Under the pieces are notes generated by a model. The model saw only the letters and a list, made by a program, of their open reading frames with translations. It was not told the origin of the DNA and ran no database searches. A stretch of DNA of 64,000 bases from Bacillota bacterium (GTDB lineage Bacteria; Bacillota; Clostridia; Acetivibrionales; DSM-1351): assembly GCA_023441625.1 (NCBI GenBank), contig JAEZOA010000148.1:1-64000 (forward strand). The letters run 5' to 3'. This document shows, one piece after another, positions 37,917 through 45,942 of this stretch. Position numbers and translations under genes: made by a program. Positions within the stretch are counted from its first letter, which is position 1, and the number at the start of each line of letters is the position of its first letter.

Positions 37917-37961
37917 AAAATCCATAGGTTTACACAAGATATGTGTTTACCTATGGATTTT
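37917..37961. terminator. Bidirectional terminator hairpin
   Basis: AAAATCCATAGGT pairs with ACCTATGGATTTT, with an inner ACAC/GTGT. T-rich on one side and A-rich on the other, so it can serve both the permease gene and the reverse-strand small gene. Confidence 0.7.
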
Positions 37962-37965
37962 GTTA

Positions 37966-38005
37966 ACATAAGCAATGTTGGCTTGCCAACTTGCGTTGCT
38001 TTATG
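37966..38005 (-). repeat. Palindromic repeat (family A, copy 2)
   Basis: The reverse complement of this 40-bp palindrome matches 25405-25440 with a few changes. Core arms are GCAAGTTGG and CCAACATTGC. It abuts the terminator hairpin just before it. Confidence 0.7.
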
Positions 38006-38013
38006 AAGTGCTG

Positions 38014-38193
38014 CTAATGTCTTTTCATACACATACACAATAGTTTTCCCGAAATAAGACCAACTAAAAATGTTCCACCGAGAATGCCCAAAGCTGCTGA
38101 AGATGAAAGAGCTAATTCTGTATCATTATTCTCATTTGTAGAATTCTTTTTTTTGCGAGTGCGAGCATATTTTCTAGCTTTATAATTATTCAT
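38014..38193 (-). CDS. Small basic/hydrophobic membrane protein, unknown
   Basis: A 59-codon reverse-strand ORF with a strong AGGAGG six bases before its ATG. The first 20 residues are rich in Lys, Arg and Asn (KARKYARTRKKK). Residues 29-53 form one hydrophobic helix (LSSSAALGILGGTFLVGLIS), and the protein ends in Cys-Met-Cys-Met-Lys-Arg-His. It lies alone between a terminator and divergent peptidase genes. I do not recognise it. The ribosome site and clean composition make a real gene likely. The remaining DNA at 38194-38456 is A+T-rich and holds no further gene. Confidence 0.6.
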   Translation of the reverse strand: MNNYKARKYARTRKKKNSTNENNDTELALSSSAALGILGGTFLVGLISGKLLCMCMKRH

Positions 38194-38456
38194 TATGTCC
38201 TCCTATATAATTAAAAACTGATATTGAAAAGCTGGGATATTATTTTAATTGCAGCTAAGCTAAACACATCTATTATTATCTGTAGTTTGATGAATATTAA
38301 ACACAGTTTTTATTAACTAAAGGTGAATTTCCAAATATTGAATATATCCTTAAAAATTTATTATACTATATATGGATACTTATGATTATTATTAAACGTA
38401 TAATATTTATATAGCTTTCATGTACTATTAAAATATGAGCTTACAAGGAGGTAAGT

Positions 38457-39749
38457 ATGGAAGGTAAAAAGGTTGTAGAAGAAAAACTTGATAAAATTAT
38501 TGAAACAAATGGAATAAGGGTATATAACATAAAATCAAATAGATTTAAGACCAACACCATCAATGTTTTTATTCAAGATAATTTAAACAAAGATTCAGTT
38601 GGATTAAATGCACTCTTTCCATCTGTGTTGAGAAGGGGCTGTAAAGGACTTCCGACGATGAAGGATATTAACTTGTACTTAGAAGAGCTTTATGGTGCAG
38701 TATTTGACTGTGGTATAGTAAAAAAGGGAGAAAAGCAAATTATTCATTTCTACTTTGAATATCTAGCTGATAAATATACTTCTGAAGGCCAAAGAAATTT
38801 TGAAAAAGCTATAAATTTTCTCTTTAATATTATATTCAATCCAGTACTAAAGGATGGGTCCTTTGATAGAGAATATGTGCAACAGGAAAAAAGTAATTTA
38901 ATGATGCTTATTGAAAGTAGAACTAATGATAAGGTTCAATATGCCCTTGACAGATGCTATGAGCTGATGTGCAAGGATGAACCCTTCGGTCTGTATGAGT
39001 ATGGCAGCATTAAGCAAATAGAGAGCGTTACTTCATCTGAATTATATAAACACTATCAAGAAAAAGTAAAAACTCTACCAATAGATATCTTTATAACTGG
39101 CGAATTATATGAAGGTGATATTGAAGTTCTTCGACATAATTTAGATAAAATCAACAGAAGTGCCCAAAAGAGTTTAACTACTAGTATTATTAAGAAATAT
39201 ACAGATAAGGTTAAATATTTTGAAGATGCTATGGATGTTAATCAAGCTAAGTTATCTCTAGGATTTAGGACAGATATTGCACCTAATGAGGATGATTACT
39301 ATGCTTTGTTAGTTTATAACGGAATACTCGGTGGTGGTATGCATTCTAAATTATTTCAAAATGTAAGAGAAAAGGCTGGTTTAGCTTACTATGTAGTATC
39401 AGGTTTGGAAAAGTTTAAAGGCTTAATGATAATTGGAAGCGGAATAGACATTAAGGAGAAGGAACATGCAAGAGAGCTGATTCTAAGGCAACTAGATGAA
39501 ATTCAAGAAGGTAATATCTCAGACTATGAATTTGAAGCAACTATTAAGTCTCTTGAAACAGGTCTTCAATCTCTAAAGGATAGTCAGCTTCAAGTTGTAG
39601 ATTTCTATTTAAGCCAACTGATATCACAAACTCATGATACGATGGAAAGCTTACTTGAGAAAATCAAGCGAGTGACAAAACAGGATGTTATTAAAGTTTC
39701 AAAGAAAATACAGCTCGATGCAATATACTTTCTGACATCAAAAACTTAA
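38457..39749 (+). CDS. M16-family peptidase-like protein, probably inactive subunit (YmfF type)
   Basis: A 430-aa M16 metallopeptidase homologue without the HXXEH zinc motif at the expected N-terminal place. The region instead reads LNALFPSVLRRGCKGLP. The C-terminal half has the M16 domain with GGGMHSKLFQNVREKAGLAYYV. In Firmicutes such a protein pairs with an active partner, here the next gene. Starts at ATG with AAGGAGG upstream. Confidence 0.88.
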   Translation: MEGKKVVEEKLDKIIETNGIRVYNIKSNRFKTNTINVFIQDNLNKDSVGLNALFPSVLRRGCKGLPTMKDINLYLEELYGAVFDCGIVKKGEKQIIHFYFEYLADKYTSEGQRNFEKAINFLFNIIFNPVLKDGSFDREYVQQEKSNLMMLIESRTNDKVQYALDRCYELMCKDEPFGLYEYGSIKQIESVTSSELYKHYQEKVKTLPIDIFITGELYEGDIEVLRHNLDKINRSAQKSLTTSIIKKYTDKVKYFEDAMDVNQAKLSLGFRTDIAPNEDDYYALLVYNGILGGGMHSKLFQNVREKAGLAYYVVSGLEKFKGLMIIGSGIDIKEKEHARELILRQLDEIQEGNISDYEFEATIKSLETGLQSLKDSQLQVVDFYLSQLISQTHDTMESLLEKIKRVTKQDVIKVSKKIQLDAIYFLTSKT

Positions 39750-39790
39750 AAATTTATAATAATAAAATTTGCCTTATCTGGAGGGTGTTT

Positions 39791-41074
39791 ATGAAATTTG
39801 ATACTATAGAGTATAAAAAATATGATGAAACTATATATAAATATGAACATAGCAGTGGACTAAAATGCATTGTGGTTCCCAAAAAAGGTTATTACAAAAA
39901 GTATGCAACCTTCTCCACACAGTATGGTTCAATTGATAATGAATTTGTAATTCCTGGTGATAAAAGCAGTACGAGAGTTCCTGATGGTATTGCTCATTTC
40001 TTGGAGCACAAGCTTTTTGAACAAAAGGATGGAAGTGTAATGGATAAGTTTGCAGCCCTAGGTTCAAGGCCAAATGCGTTCACAAGCTTTAATCAGACAG
40101 CCTACTTATTTTCCTGTACAGATTTGTTTAAAGAGAATTTCAACCTGCTATTAAATTTTGTTCAAAATCCATATATCACAGAAGAAAGTGTTGAGAGAGA
40201 AAAAGGTATTATTGGTCAAGAAATAAATATGTATCGTGATAATCCAGGTTGGAGGGTTAACTTTAATCTGCTAGATGCTTTTTATCAAAATCACCCTGTC
40301 AAGCTTGATATTGCTGGAACAATTGAAAGTATAAGCAAAATTACTAAGGATACCTTATATAAATGTTATGAGACCTTTTATCACCCATCCAATATGGTAG
40401 TGACTGTAGTTGGTGATGTTGACCATATACAGGTATTTGAACAAATTGAAAAAAATATACAGTCAACTAAAAAAGTATCCCAAATAGTTAGAATTTATCC
40501 AGAAGAAAGCGAAAGTATAAATAAAAAGTACGTAGAACAAAAAATGCCAGTTTCCACACCAATTTTCTACACTGGCTTTAAAGACAATAATTTTAAGCTT
40601 CAAGGCTTAGATATACTAAAATATGAACTGGCAGTTAAGCTGTTATTGTCAATGCTTGTTGGGAAGAGCTCAGAACTGTATTCTAAGCTTTATGATAAAG
40701 GTCTTATTAATTCCAGCTTTGAAATGGATTTTACTATTGAAAAGGGCTATGCATATTCAATGATAGGTGGAGAATCAGTTGATCCAGAGGCTGTTAGAGA
40801 TAGTATAATAAAAGAAATTAGGAAATTTAATAATAATGGACTTGATCCACAGATTTTTGACAGACTGCTGAAGGCTTCAAAAGGTAGATTTTTAAGACAA
40901 ATGAATTCTGTGGAAAGTATATCAAGATCATTTATAAATTTATATTTTAAAGGAGTTACAATGTTTGATTATTTAACTGTTTATGATACAATAAGTTTTG
41001 ATTATATTACAGATGTATTTGATAAGCATTTTGATATCGAACACATGGCTTTATCTGTTATAAAAAACAAATAG
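39791..41074 (+). CDS. M16-family zinc peptidase, active subunit (YmfH type)
   Basis: A 427-aa peptidase with the inverted zinc motif HFLEH and downstream Glu in the VEREKGIIGQEI helix. GSRPNAFTSFNQTAYLFS is the conserved substrate-binding block. The ATG at 39791 follows TGGAGGGTG. A GTG two codons upstream is also in frame. It likely forms a clam-shell pair with the preceding inactive homologue and processes short peptides. Confidence 0.92.
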   Translation: MKFDTIEYKKYDETIYKYEHSSGLKCIVVPKKGYYKKYATFSTQYGSIDNEFVIPGDKSSTRVPDGIAHFLEHKLFEQKDGSVMDKFAALGSRPNAFTSFNQTAYLFSCTDLFKENFNLLLNFVQNPYITEESVEREKGIIGQEINMYRDNPGWRVNFNLLDAFYQNHPVKLDIAGTIESISKITKDTLYKCYETFYHPSNMVVTVVGDVDHIQVFEQIEKNIQSTKKVSQIVRIYPEESESINKKYVEQKMPVSTPIFYTGFKDNNFKLQGLDILKYELAVKLLLSMLVGKSSELYSKLYDKGLINSSFEMDFTIEKGYAYSMIGGESVDPEAVRDSIIKEIRKFNNNGLDPQIFDRLLKASKGRFLRQMNSVESISRSFINLYFKGVTMFDYLTVYDTISFDYITDVFDKHFDIEHMALSVIKNK

Positions 41075-41118
41075 TGTTCAAAAGCTATAATAAGTACATT
41101 ATTTTTGTGGAGGATTTT

Positions 41119-42240
41119 ATGGATGATAGAATAGCTGTAAGTTTTCCAAATATGGGAATAGAACTTGATATTTCACCTATTGCATTTAAGGTGTTTGGTA
41201 TTCCCATTTATTGGTATGGAATTATAATTGCATTTGCTTTTTTAGTATGTGTGCTTTGGGCAATGAGGGATGCAAAGAAATTTAATTTTGAAACTGAAAC
41301 AGTGATAGATTTGTTGATTTTTGCCGCCCCTGCTGCAATTATATGTGCCAGAATTTATTATGTAATATTTAGCTGGGAAAACTATAACTATGATTTAATG
41401 AGTATTATTGCAACTAGGGATGGCGGACTTGCCATATATGGTGGTGTTATTGGTGCAGTAGTGACAGCCTATTTTGTGGCAAAATATAAAAAAATACCAA
41501 CTTTTAAGTTCTTTGATTTTTTTATTCCATACTTAGCGCTAGGGCAGGCAATTGGTCGCTGGGGGAATTTCTTCAATCAAGAGGCCTTTGGTACAAATAC
41601 CTCGTTGCCTTGGGGTATGACTAGTCCGACTACACAAAGATATCTATCCAATAATGCGCAATCATTAAAAGACATAAATGGAATAACAGTGTATCCTGAT
41701 TTACCAGTTCATCCGACTTTTTTATATGAGTCAATTTTATGTTTAGCTATATTTGCTTTATTGCTATGGATAAGAAAGAAAAAGAAGTTTGATGGTGAAG
41801 TTTTCTGCTTATACTTTGTCACATATTGTTTAGGAAGAGCATTTATTGAAGGGCTTAGAACAGATAGTTTAATGATTGGTAATTTAAGGGTTTCGCAACT
41901 CTTATCAATAATACTGGTTATATTATTTGGCATTTTAATAATTTATATGAGAATAAAAGTAAGAAATGAAAGCATTGGAGACGGTGAAACTGTACAAAGT
42001 GGCTATGCTGATATACTAAAAATTATGGAGGAAGAAGATCGCCTCGAGGCCGAGCAGCAACAGCATGACCTTCAGTCTAAAAAGGAGCAACTGGATTCTG
42101 AACTGGAATTGGGGAACAATAACGTAGAAGATGATATAAAGCAATCGGAAAGTCAGATTGAAAGTGAAGGAAATCAGACTGAAATAACCAGAGAAGAAAA
42201 TAATGAAGGTCTCTCTGAATTAGAGAATGGCAAGGAATAA
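41119..42240 (+). CDS. lgt: Prolipoprotein diacylglyceryl transferase with acidic C-terminal tail
   Basis: A 373-aa membrane enzyme that moves diacylglycerol to the lipobox Cys of prolipoproteins. IPIYWYGIIIAFAF, ICARIYYVIFSWENY and the Lgt signature GRWGNFFNQEAFG are present, and GRAFIEGLRTDSL lies in the last third. I chose the ATG at 41119 after TGGAGGA. The last 65-70 residues are a Glu/Gln/Asn-rich hydrophilic tail absent from typical Lgt. It sits between the M16 pair and rodA. Confidence 0.95.
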   Translation: MDDRIAVSFPNMGIELDISPIAFKVFGIPIYWYGIIIAFAFLVCVLWAMRDAKKFNFETETVIDLLIFAAPAAIICARIYYVIFSWENYNYDLMSIIATRDGGLAIYGGVIGAVVTAYFVAKYKKIPTFKFFDFFIPYLALGQAIGRWGNFFNQEAFGTNTSLPWGMTSPTTQRYLSNNAQSLKDINGITVYPDLPVHPTFLYESILCLAIFALLLWIRKKKKFDGEVFCLYFVTYCLGRAFIEGLRTDSLMIGNLRVSQLLSIILVILFGILIIYMRIKVRNESIGDGETVQSGYADILKIMEEEDRLEAEQQQHDLQSKKEQLDSELELGNNNVEDDIKQSESQIESEGNQTEITREENNEGLSELENGKE

Positions 42241-42273
42241 GAATTAAATTAATGTATTAGGAAATGGTGAAAA

Positions 42274-43425
42274 ATGTATTCTGTTGAGAAGTTAAAAGCT
42301 CCGAATCCATATAAGAGGTTTGACTATATACTTTTTATTTTAGTTCTGGCGTTATCTACTATAGGTATTTTTGTTTTAAATAGTGCAGTTAAAATCAGAA
42401 CCAACAGTGGTCCAGGTATAATGAAATCTCAGGTGCTGGCTATAATTATGGGTATTGCTTTATGCTTAATCATTAGCGCAATTGATTATAAAGATTTTAA
42501 GGTTTTCAGTCTTTTTATTTACTTTGGCGCAATGGGATTAATGGTTATGGTATTATTTTTTGGTATAGAGCAATCGGGTAATAAAAACTGGATTAACATT
42601 GCAGGTTTTAGCCTTCAGCCATCAGAGTTTGCGAAAATAGCATATATAATCTTAGCTTCTGTTTTTTTAGAGCGAATAAAAGATAGTCAGGAAAAGAATA
42701 AGTGGGATATAATAAAGTTTATCGTATATTCCTGCATAGCTATAGGTTTTGTGCTTCTGCAAAAGGACTTAGGAACAGCCCTTGTTTTTATGTTTATTTT
42801 TCTCACTTTTATTTATATTGTGGGTATACCGTATAGATATATATTTATTTTGTGTGGAGGCTTGATGCTGTCCTTGCCCTTTATATGGCTTTACGTGCTA
42901 AATGATGCAAGGAAAGAGAGAATTCTGACATTTATTTTTCCTGAAAAAGACCCTCTTGGTGGTGGCTATCATGTTATGATATCAAAAATGGCTATTGGCT
43001 CAGGGAAATTATTTGGTCAGGGTTATGGAAATGGTATTCAAACTCAAAGTGGTAGTGTTCCAGTTAATGAGTCAGACTTTATATTTTCGGTTATTGGTGA
43101 GGAACTTGGCTTTATCGGCGGTATGATAATTATTATTATTGGCTTATTTATTATAATTAGGTGTATTAGTATAGCTAAAAATGCAAGCGATTCTTATGGA
43201 TCATTTTTAGTTGTAGGTGTAACTGCCATGTTAGCATTTAATTTCATTGAGAATATTGGAATGAGCATAGGGTTGCTTCCTATAACTGGATTACCTTTGC
43301 CTTTTGTGAGTCAAGGTGGGACAGCAATGCTGGCTTACTATATTGCAATTGGACTTGTTTTGAGTGTGTCTCTAAGAAGGAAACGAAGTAAATTTAATTC
43401 AAAGCAATCGAAAGCGAATTTGTAA
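42274..43425 (+). CDS. rodA: Rod-shape determining SEDS glycosyltransferase RodA
   Basis: A 383-aa polytopic protein of the SEDS family that polymerises lipid II for side-wall synthesis. Conserved stretches are GNKNWINIAGFSLQPSEFAK, LLQKDLGTALVF and NESDFIFSVIGEELGF, and GLPLPFVSQGGTAML closes the family core. It lies directly before a terminator and the dcw cluster. The call RodA rather than FtsW follows from position apart from spoVE and general similarity. Confidence 0.92.
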   Translation: MYSVEKLKAPNPYKRFDYILFILVLALSTIGIFVLNSAVKIRTNSGPGIMKSQVLAIIMGIALCLIISAIDYKDFKVFSLFIYFGAMGLMVMVLFFGIEQSGNKNWINIAGFSLQPSEFAKIAYIILASVFLERIKDSQEKNKWDIIKFIVYSCIAIGFVLLQKDLGTALVFMFIFLTFIYIVGIPYRYIFILCGGLMLSLPFIWLYVLNDARKERILTFIFPEKDPLGGGYHVMISKMAIGSGKLFGQGYGNGIQTQSGSVPVNESDFIFSVIGEELGFIGGMIIIIIGLFIIIRCISIAKNASDSYGSFLVVGVTAMLAFNFIENIGMSIGLLPITGLPLPFVSQGGTAMLAYYIAIGLVLSVSLRRKRSKFNSKQSKANL

Positions 43426-43467
43426 TAGAAGGTTTGGGTAAAAAATGAATACTAGTACTTTTGGACT

Positions 43468-43505
43468 ATAAAAGACGGGAGTTTAATCCTGTCTTTTATT
43501 TTTTG
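43468..43505 (+). terminator. Rho-independent terminator before the dcw cluster
   Basis: TAAAAGAC and GTCTTTTA, with inner GGA/TCC, form a strong stem followed by TTTTTT. It separates rodA from mraZ. Confidence 0.8.
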
Positions 43506-43537
43506 GCGAGTTTTTTAAATTAAATTTTTAAAAACTA

Positions 43538-43566
43538 TTGTAAATTTCTTTGTTTTGCAATAAAAT
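43538..43566 (+). promoter_or_regulatory. Promoter of the dcw cluster (mraZ)
   Basis: TTGTAA and TAAAAT are separated by 17 bp, just upstream of the MraZ boxes. Confidence 0.65.
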
Positions 43567-43573
43567 ATCGATA

Positions 43574-43600
43574 TAAGTGGTGAAAAGTGGTACAAAGTGG
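43574..43600 (+). promoter_or_regulatory. MraZ operator, three AAGTGG boxes
   Basis: AAGTGG occurs three times at exactly 10-bp spacing (ends at 43580, 43590, 43600), over the expected transcription start. Tandem GTG-rich boxes of this kind are the binding sites of MraZ, which represses its own cluster in other bacteria. Autoregulation here is inferred from that match. Confidence 0.75.
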
Positions 43601-43630
43601 ATGAGTTTAGTTGAATGAGAGGTGCACAAT

Positions 43631-44062
43631 TTGTTTTATGGTGAATACCAACATACGGTCGACCCAAAAGGACGGGCAATAGTACCCTCAAAGTTTCGAG
43701 AGGGCTTGGGCGAAAAGTTCATTGTAACCAAAGGACTTGATAGCTGTTTGTTTGCGTATTCTTCAGAAGAGTGGACAAGCTTGGAGAACAAGCTAAAGTC
43801 ACTACCGTTTACAGATAAGGATGTACGAGCTTTCATCAGATTTTTTTTCTCAGGTGCAACTGAATGTGAGGTTGATAAGCAAGGAAGAATTTTAATACCA
43901 CAGAATTTGCGTGAATATGCAGGACTAGAAAAGGACATATCTATAATTGGAGTATCCTCAAGAGTTGAGATTTGGAATAAGACTGCTTGGGAGAATTATA
44001 ATAGTGATGACAATATCAGCGCAGATAAAATTGCAGAGAAAATGGCTCTACTAGGAATATAG
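43631..44062 (+). CDS. mraZ: Transcriptional regulator MraZ
   Basis: A 143-aa protein with two SpoVT/AbrB-like halves forming a DNA-binding ring. The N-terminal [20 protein letters not shown] and internal [20 protein letters not shown] repeats each carry the KGR/QGR signature. I chose the TTG at 43631, which gives the standard length and has AGAGGTG upstream. A GTG three codons earlier is possible. It binds the AAGTGG boxes just upstream, by family analogy. Confidence 0.95.
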   Translation: MFYGEYQHTVDPKGRAIVPSKFREGLGEKFIVTKGLDSCLFAYSSEEWTSLENKLKSLPFTDKDVRAFIRFFFSGATECEVDKQGRILIPQNLREYAGLEKDISIIGVSSRVEIWNKTAWENYNSDDNISADKIAEKMALLGI

Positions 44063-44117
44063 TGAGTAGCACAACTAAATAAAATATGATTATATAAAAG
44101 ACACTTTGAGGTGAAGA

Positions 44118-45059
44118 ATGGAATTTAAACATAAGTCTGTATTGCTTGATGAGTGTATTGAACATCTGAATATCAATCCAGAAGGGATTTATATTGATGG
44201 CACTATTGGTGGGGCTGGTCATTCATCTGAAATATACAGAAGATTAAATTCAAAGGGGTGTCTGATAGGTTTAGACCAAGATAGCTTTGCAGTGGAGACT
44301 TCTACTGAACGCCTGGAAGAAATAAAAACAGAAGCGAAATTTAAGGTTGTTAATACAAATTTTAAGAATATTTCAAGTGTATGTGAAGAATTAGGAATAG
44401 TGCAGGTTGATGGAATACTACTTGACTTAGGGGTTTCATCTCATCAGCTTGATGAGGCATCAAGGGGGTTTAGTTATCAGCATGATGCACCACTTGATAT
44501 GAGAATGGATAGAAATTCCACAATATCAGCGTATCAAATTGTTAATGAGTATTCGGAGCAAGAGATTTTTAGTATCATACGTGATTATGGAGAAGAAAAT
44601 TGGGCTTCAAGAATAGCAAAATTTATAGTTGAAGCAAGGGCATTAAAACCAATAGAGACAACTTTTGCTCTAGTAGAGATAATTAAAAAAGCAGTACCTA
44701 GTGCAGCTAGGAGAGATGGACCTCATCCAGCAAAGAGGACCTTTCAGGCAATTAGAATTGCAGTAAACCAGGAACTGGATGTTTTAAATAGTGTTATAGA
44801 GGATTGTGTGTCATTGCTTAAAAGTGGAGGAAGACTATGTATAATAACATTCCATTCACTTGAAGATAGAATAGTAAAAGTACAATTTAATAATCAGGTA
44901 AATCCATGTACTTGTCCACCATCGTTTCCAGTATGCGTATGTGGTAAGGAACCTAAGGCTAAGTTGGTAAATAGAAAGCCAATTGTTTCTACTCAGAAAG
45001 AGTTGGAGGATAATCCTAGAGCAAGAAGTGCAAAACTTAGAGTGTTACAAAAAAATTGA
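44118..45059 (+). CDS. rsmH: 16S rRNA (cytosine(1402)-N(4))-methyltransferase
   Basis: A 313-aa SAM-dependent methyltransferase (MraW). [17 protein letters not shown] is the SAM-binding motif, and [20 protein letters not shown] and [13 protein letters not shown] are family hallmarks. It modifies the P-site base of 16S rRNA. Second gene of the dcw cluster in its usual place after mraZ. Confidence 0.97.
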   Translation: MEFKHKSVLLDECIEHLNINPEGIYIDGTIGGAGHSSEIYRRLNSKGCLIGLDQDSFAVETSTERLEEIKTEAKFKVVNTNFKNISSVCEELGIVQVDGILLDLGVSSHQLDEASRGFSYQHDAPLDMRMDRNSTISAYQIVNEYSEQEIFSIIRDYGEENWASRIAKFIVEARALKPIETTFALVEIIKKAVPSAARRDGPHPAKRTFQAIRIAVNQELDVLNSVIEDCVSLLKSGGRLCIITFHSLEDRIVKVQFNNQVNPCTCPPSFPVCVCGKEPKAKLVNRKPIVSTQKELEDNPRARSAKLRVLQKN

Positions 45060-45216
45060 TTTCTTTTTAATAAAGCTTTTACTAGAGAACACTAAGAAGA
45101 AAAAGGTAAGTAAAAAACACAAATGACAAAGTGCAAGTAAAAAATACTAATGACAAACGCAAGTAAAACACAAAAGAAAACTTTTGATTTTATTAACTTG
45201 ACAGGGGTGAATTGAG

Positions 45217-45732
45217 TTGGCTGCCACAAAAAGCAAATATGTATATGGAGCTGTCGCCGAAAAGCTAAATGATAATATCGCCGAAAAGCTAAATGATAAT
45301 ATTTATGACCCCTATGAGGAAAATCCTGTACTCAAGGCAAAAAAGGTGGCTAGAAGTAATGCTAAATTAAAGACAAAAATTATTTTTAACATTTTAATAA
45401 TTTTTTCTTTGGGTGCATTAACAATGTTCAAGTTTGCTCAAATAAGTCAGATTAATTATGAAACTAATAAGTTAAATAAACAATATGTAGCAATACAGAA
45501 TGAGAATAGACTCCTTGAAATTGAAATTGAAAATGCTAGAAGCTTAGAGAATATTAGAGAAGTGGCTGAAGATAAATTGCAAATGCATAAGCCTAATAAA
45601 AATCAAATTGTATATATAAGTGTTCCAAAGGAAGATGTTATTGTACTTGCTAGCAATGAACCGTCTAAAGCTGTGACTATATTAAAGACTGTTGAGAACA
45701 GTATTAAGGAATTTTTAAGCATTTTTTATTAG
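45217..45732 (+). CDS. ftsL: FtsL/DivIC-like cell-division protein
   Basis: A 171-aa bitopic protein starting at TTG after AGGGGTG. A hydrophilic N-terminus of about 55 residues precedes a single helix (IIFNILIIFSLGALTMF), then a coiled-coil segment and a tail. Such proteins bridge divisome enzymes to regulators. Sequence conservation is low in the family, so position between rsmH and the transpeptidase carries the call. The N-terminus holds an exact eight-residue tandem duplication. Confidence 0.8.
   Translation: MAATKSKYVYGAVAEKLNDNIAEKLNDNIYDPYEENPVLKAKKVARSNAKLKTKIIFNILIIFSLGALTMFKFAQISQINYETNKLNKQYVAIQNENRLLEIEIENARSLENIREVAEDKLQMHKPNKNQIVYISVPKEDVIVLASNEPSKAVTILKTVENSIKEFLSIFY
45255..45302 (+). 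repeat. 24-bp exact tandem duplication in ftsL
   Basis: Two adjacent identical 24-bp units encode AEKLNDNI twice. The perfect identity points to a recent in-frame duplication. Confidence 0.9.
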
Positions 45733-45784
45733 ACTTATAAAAGAAATTTATGTAAGAAAATTTGAATTCAATAACTTGAAATAG

Positions 45785-45828
45785 ACTATAGATTAATTAA
45801 TACAAGATATTAAGTCTATAGTTTTTTG
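45785..45828 (+). terminator. Possible terminator after ftsL
   Basis: ACTATAGA and TCTATAGT form an 8-bp stem with a 22-nt loop, then TTTTTTG. It would split the dcw cluster into two units before the transpeptidase gene. The following 110 bp are very A+T-rich and could hold a new promoter. Confidence 0.55.
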
Positions 45829-45942
45829 TATATATGGGATTTTAAATATAAGTGATAATATCTTTTTATTTTAATAAATATTAAGTATGTAGAATTATTT
45901 TATTATATTTATATAGAAATTAAGTGTTTTAGGAGGGGTATT

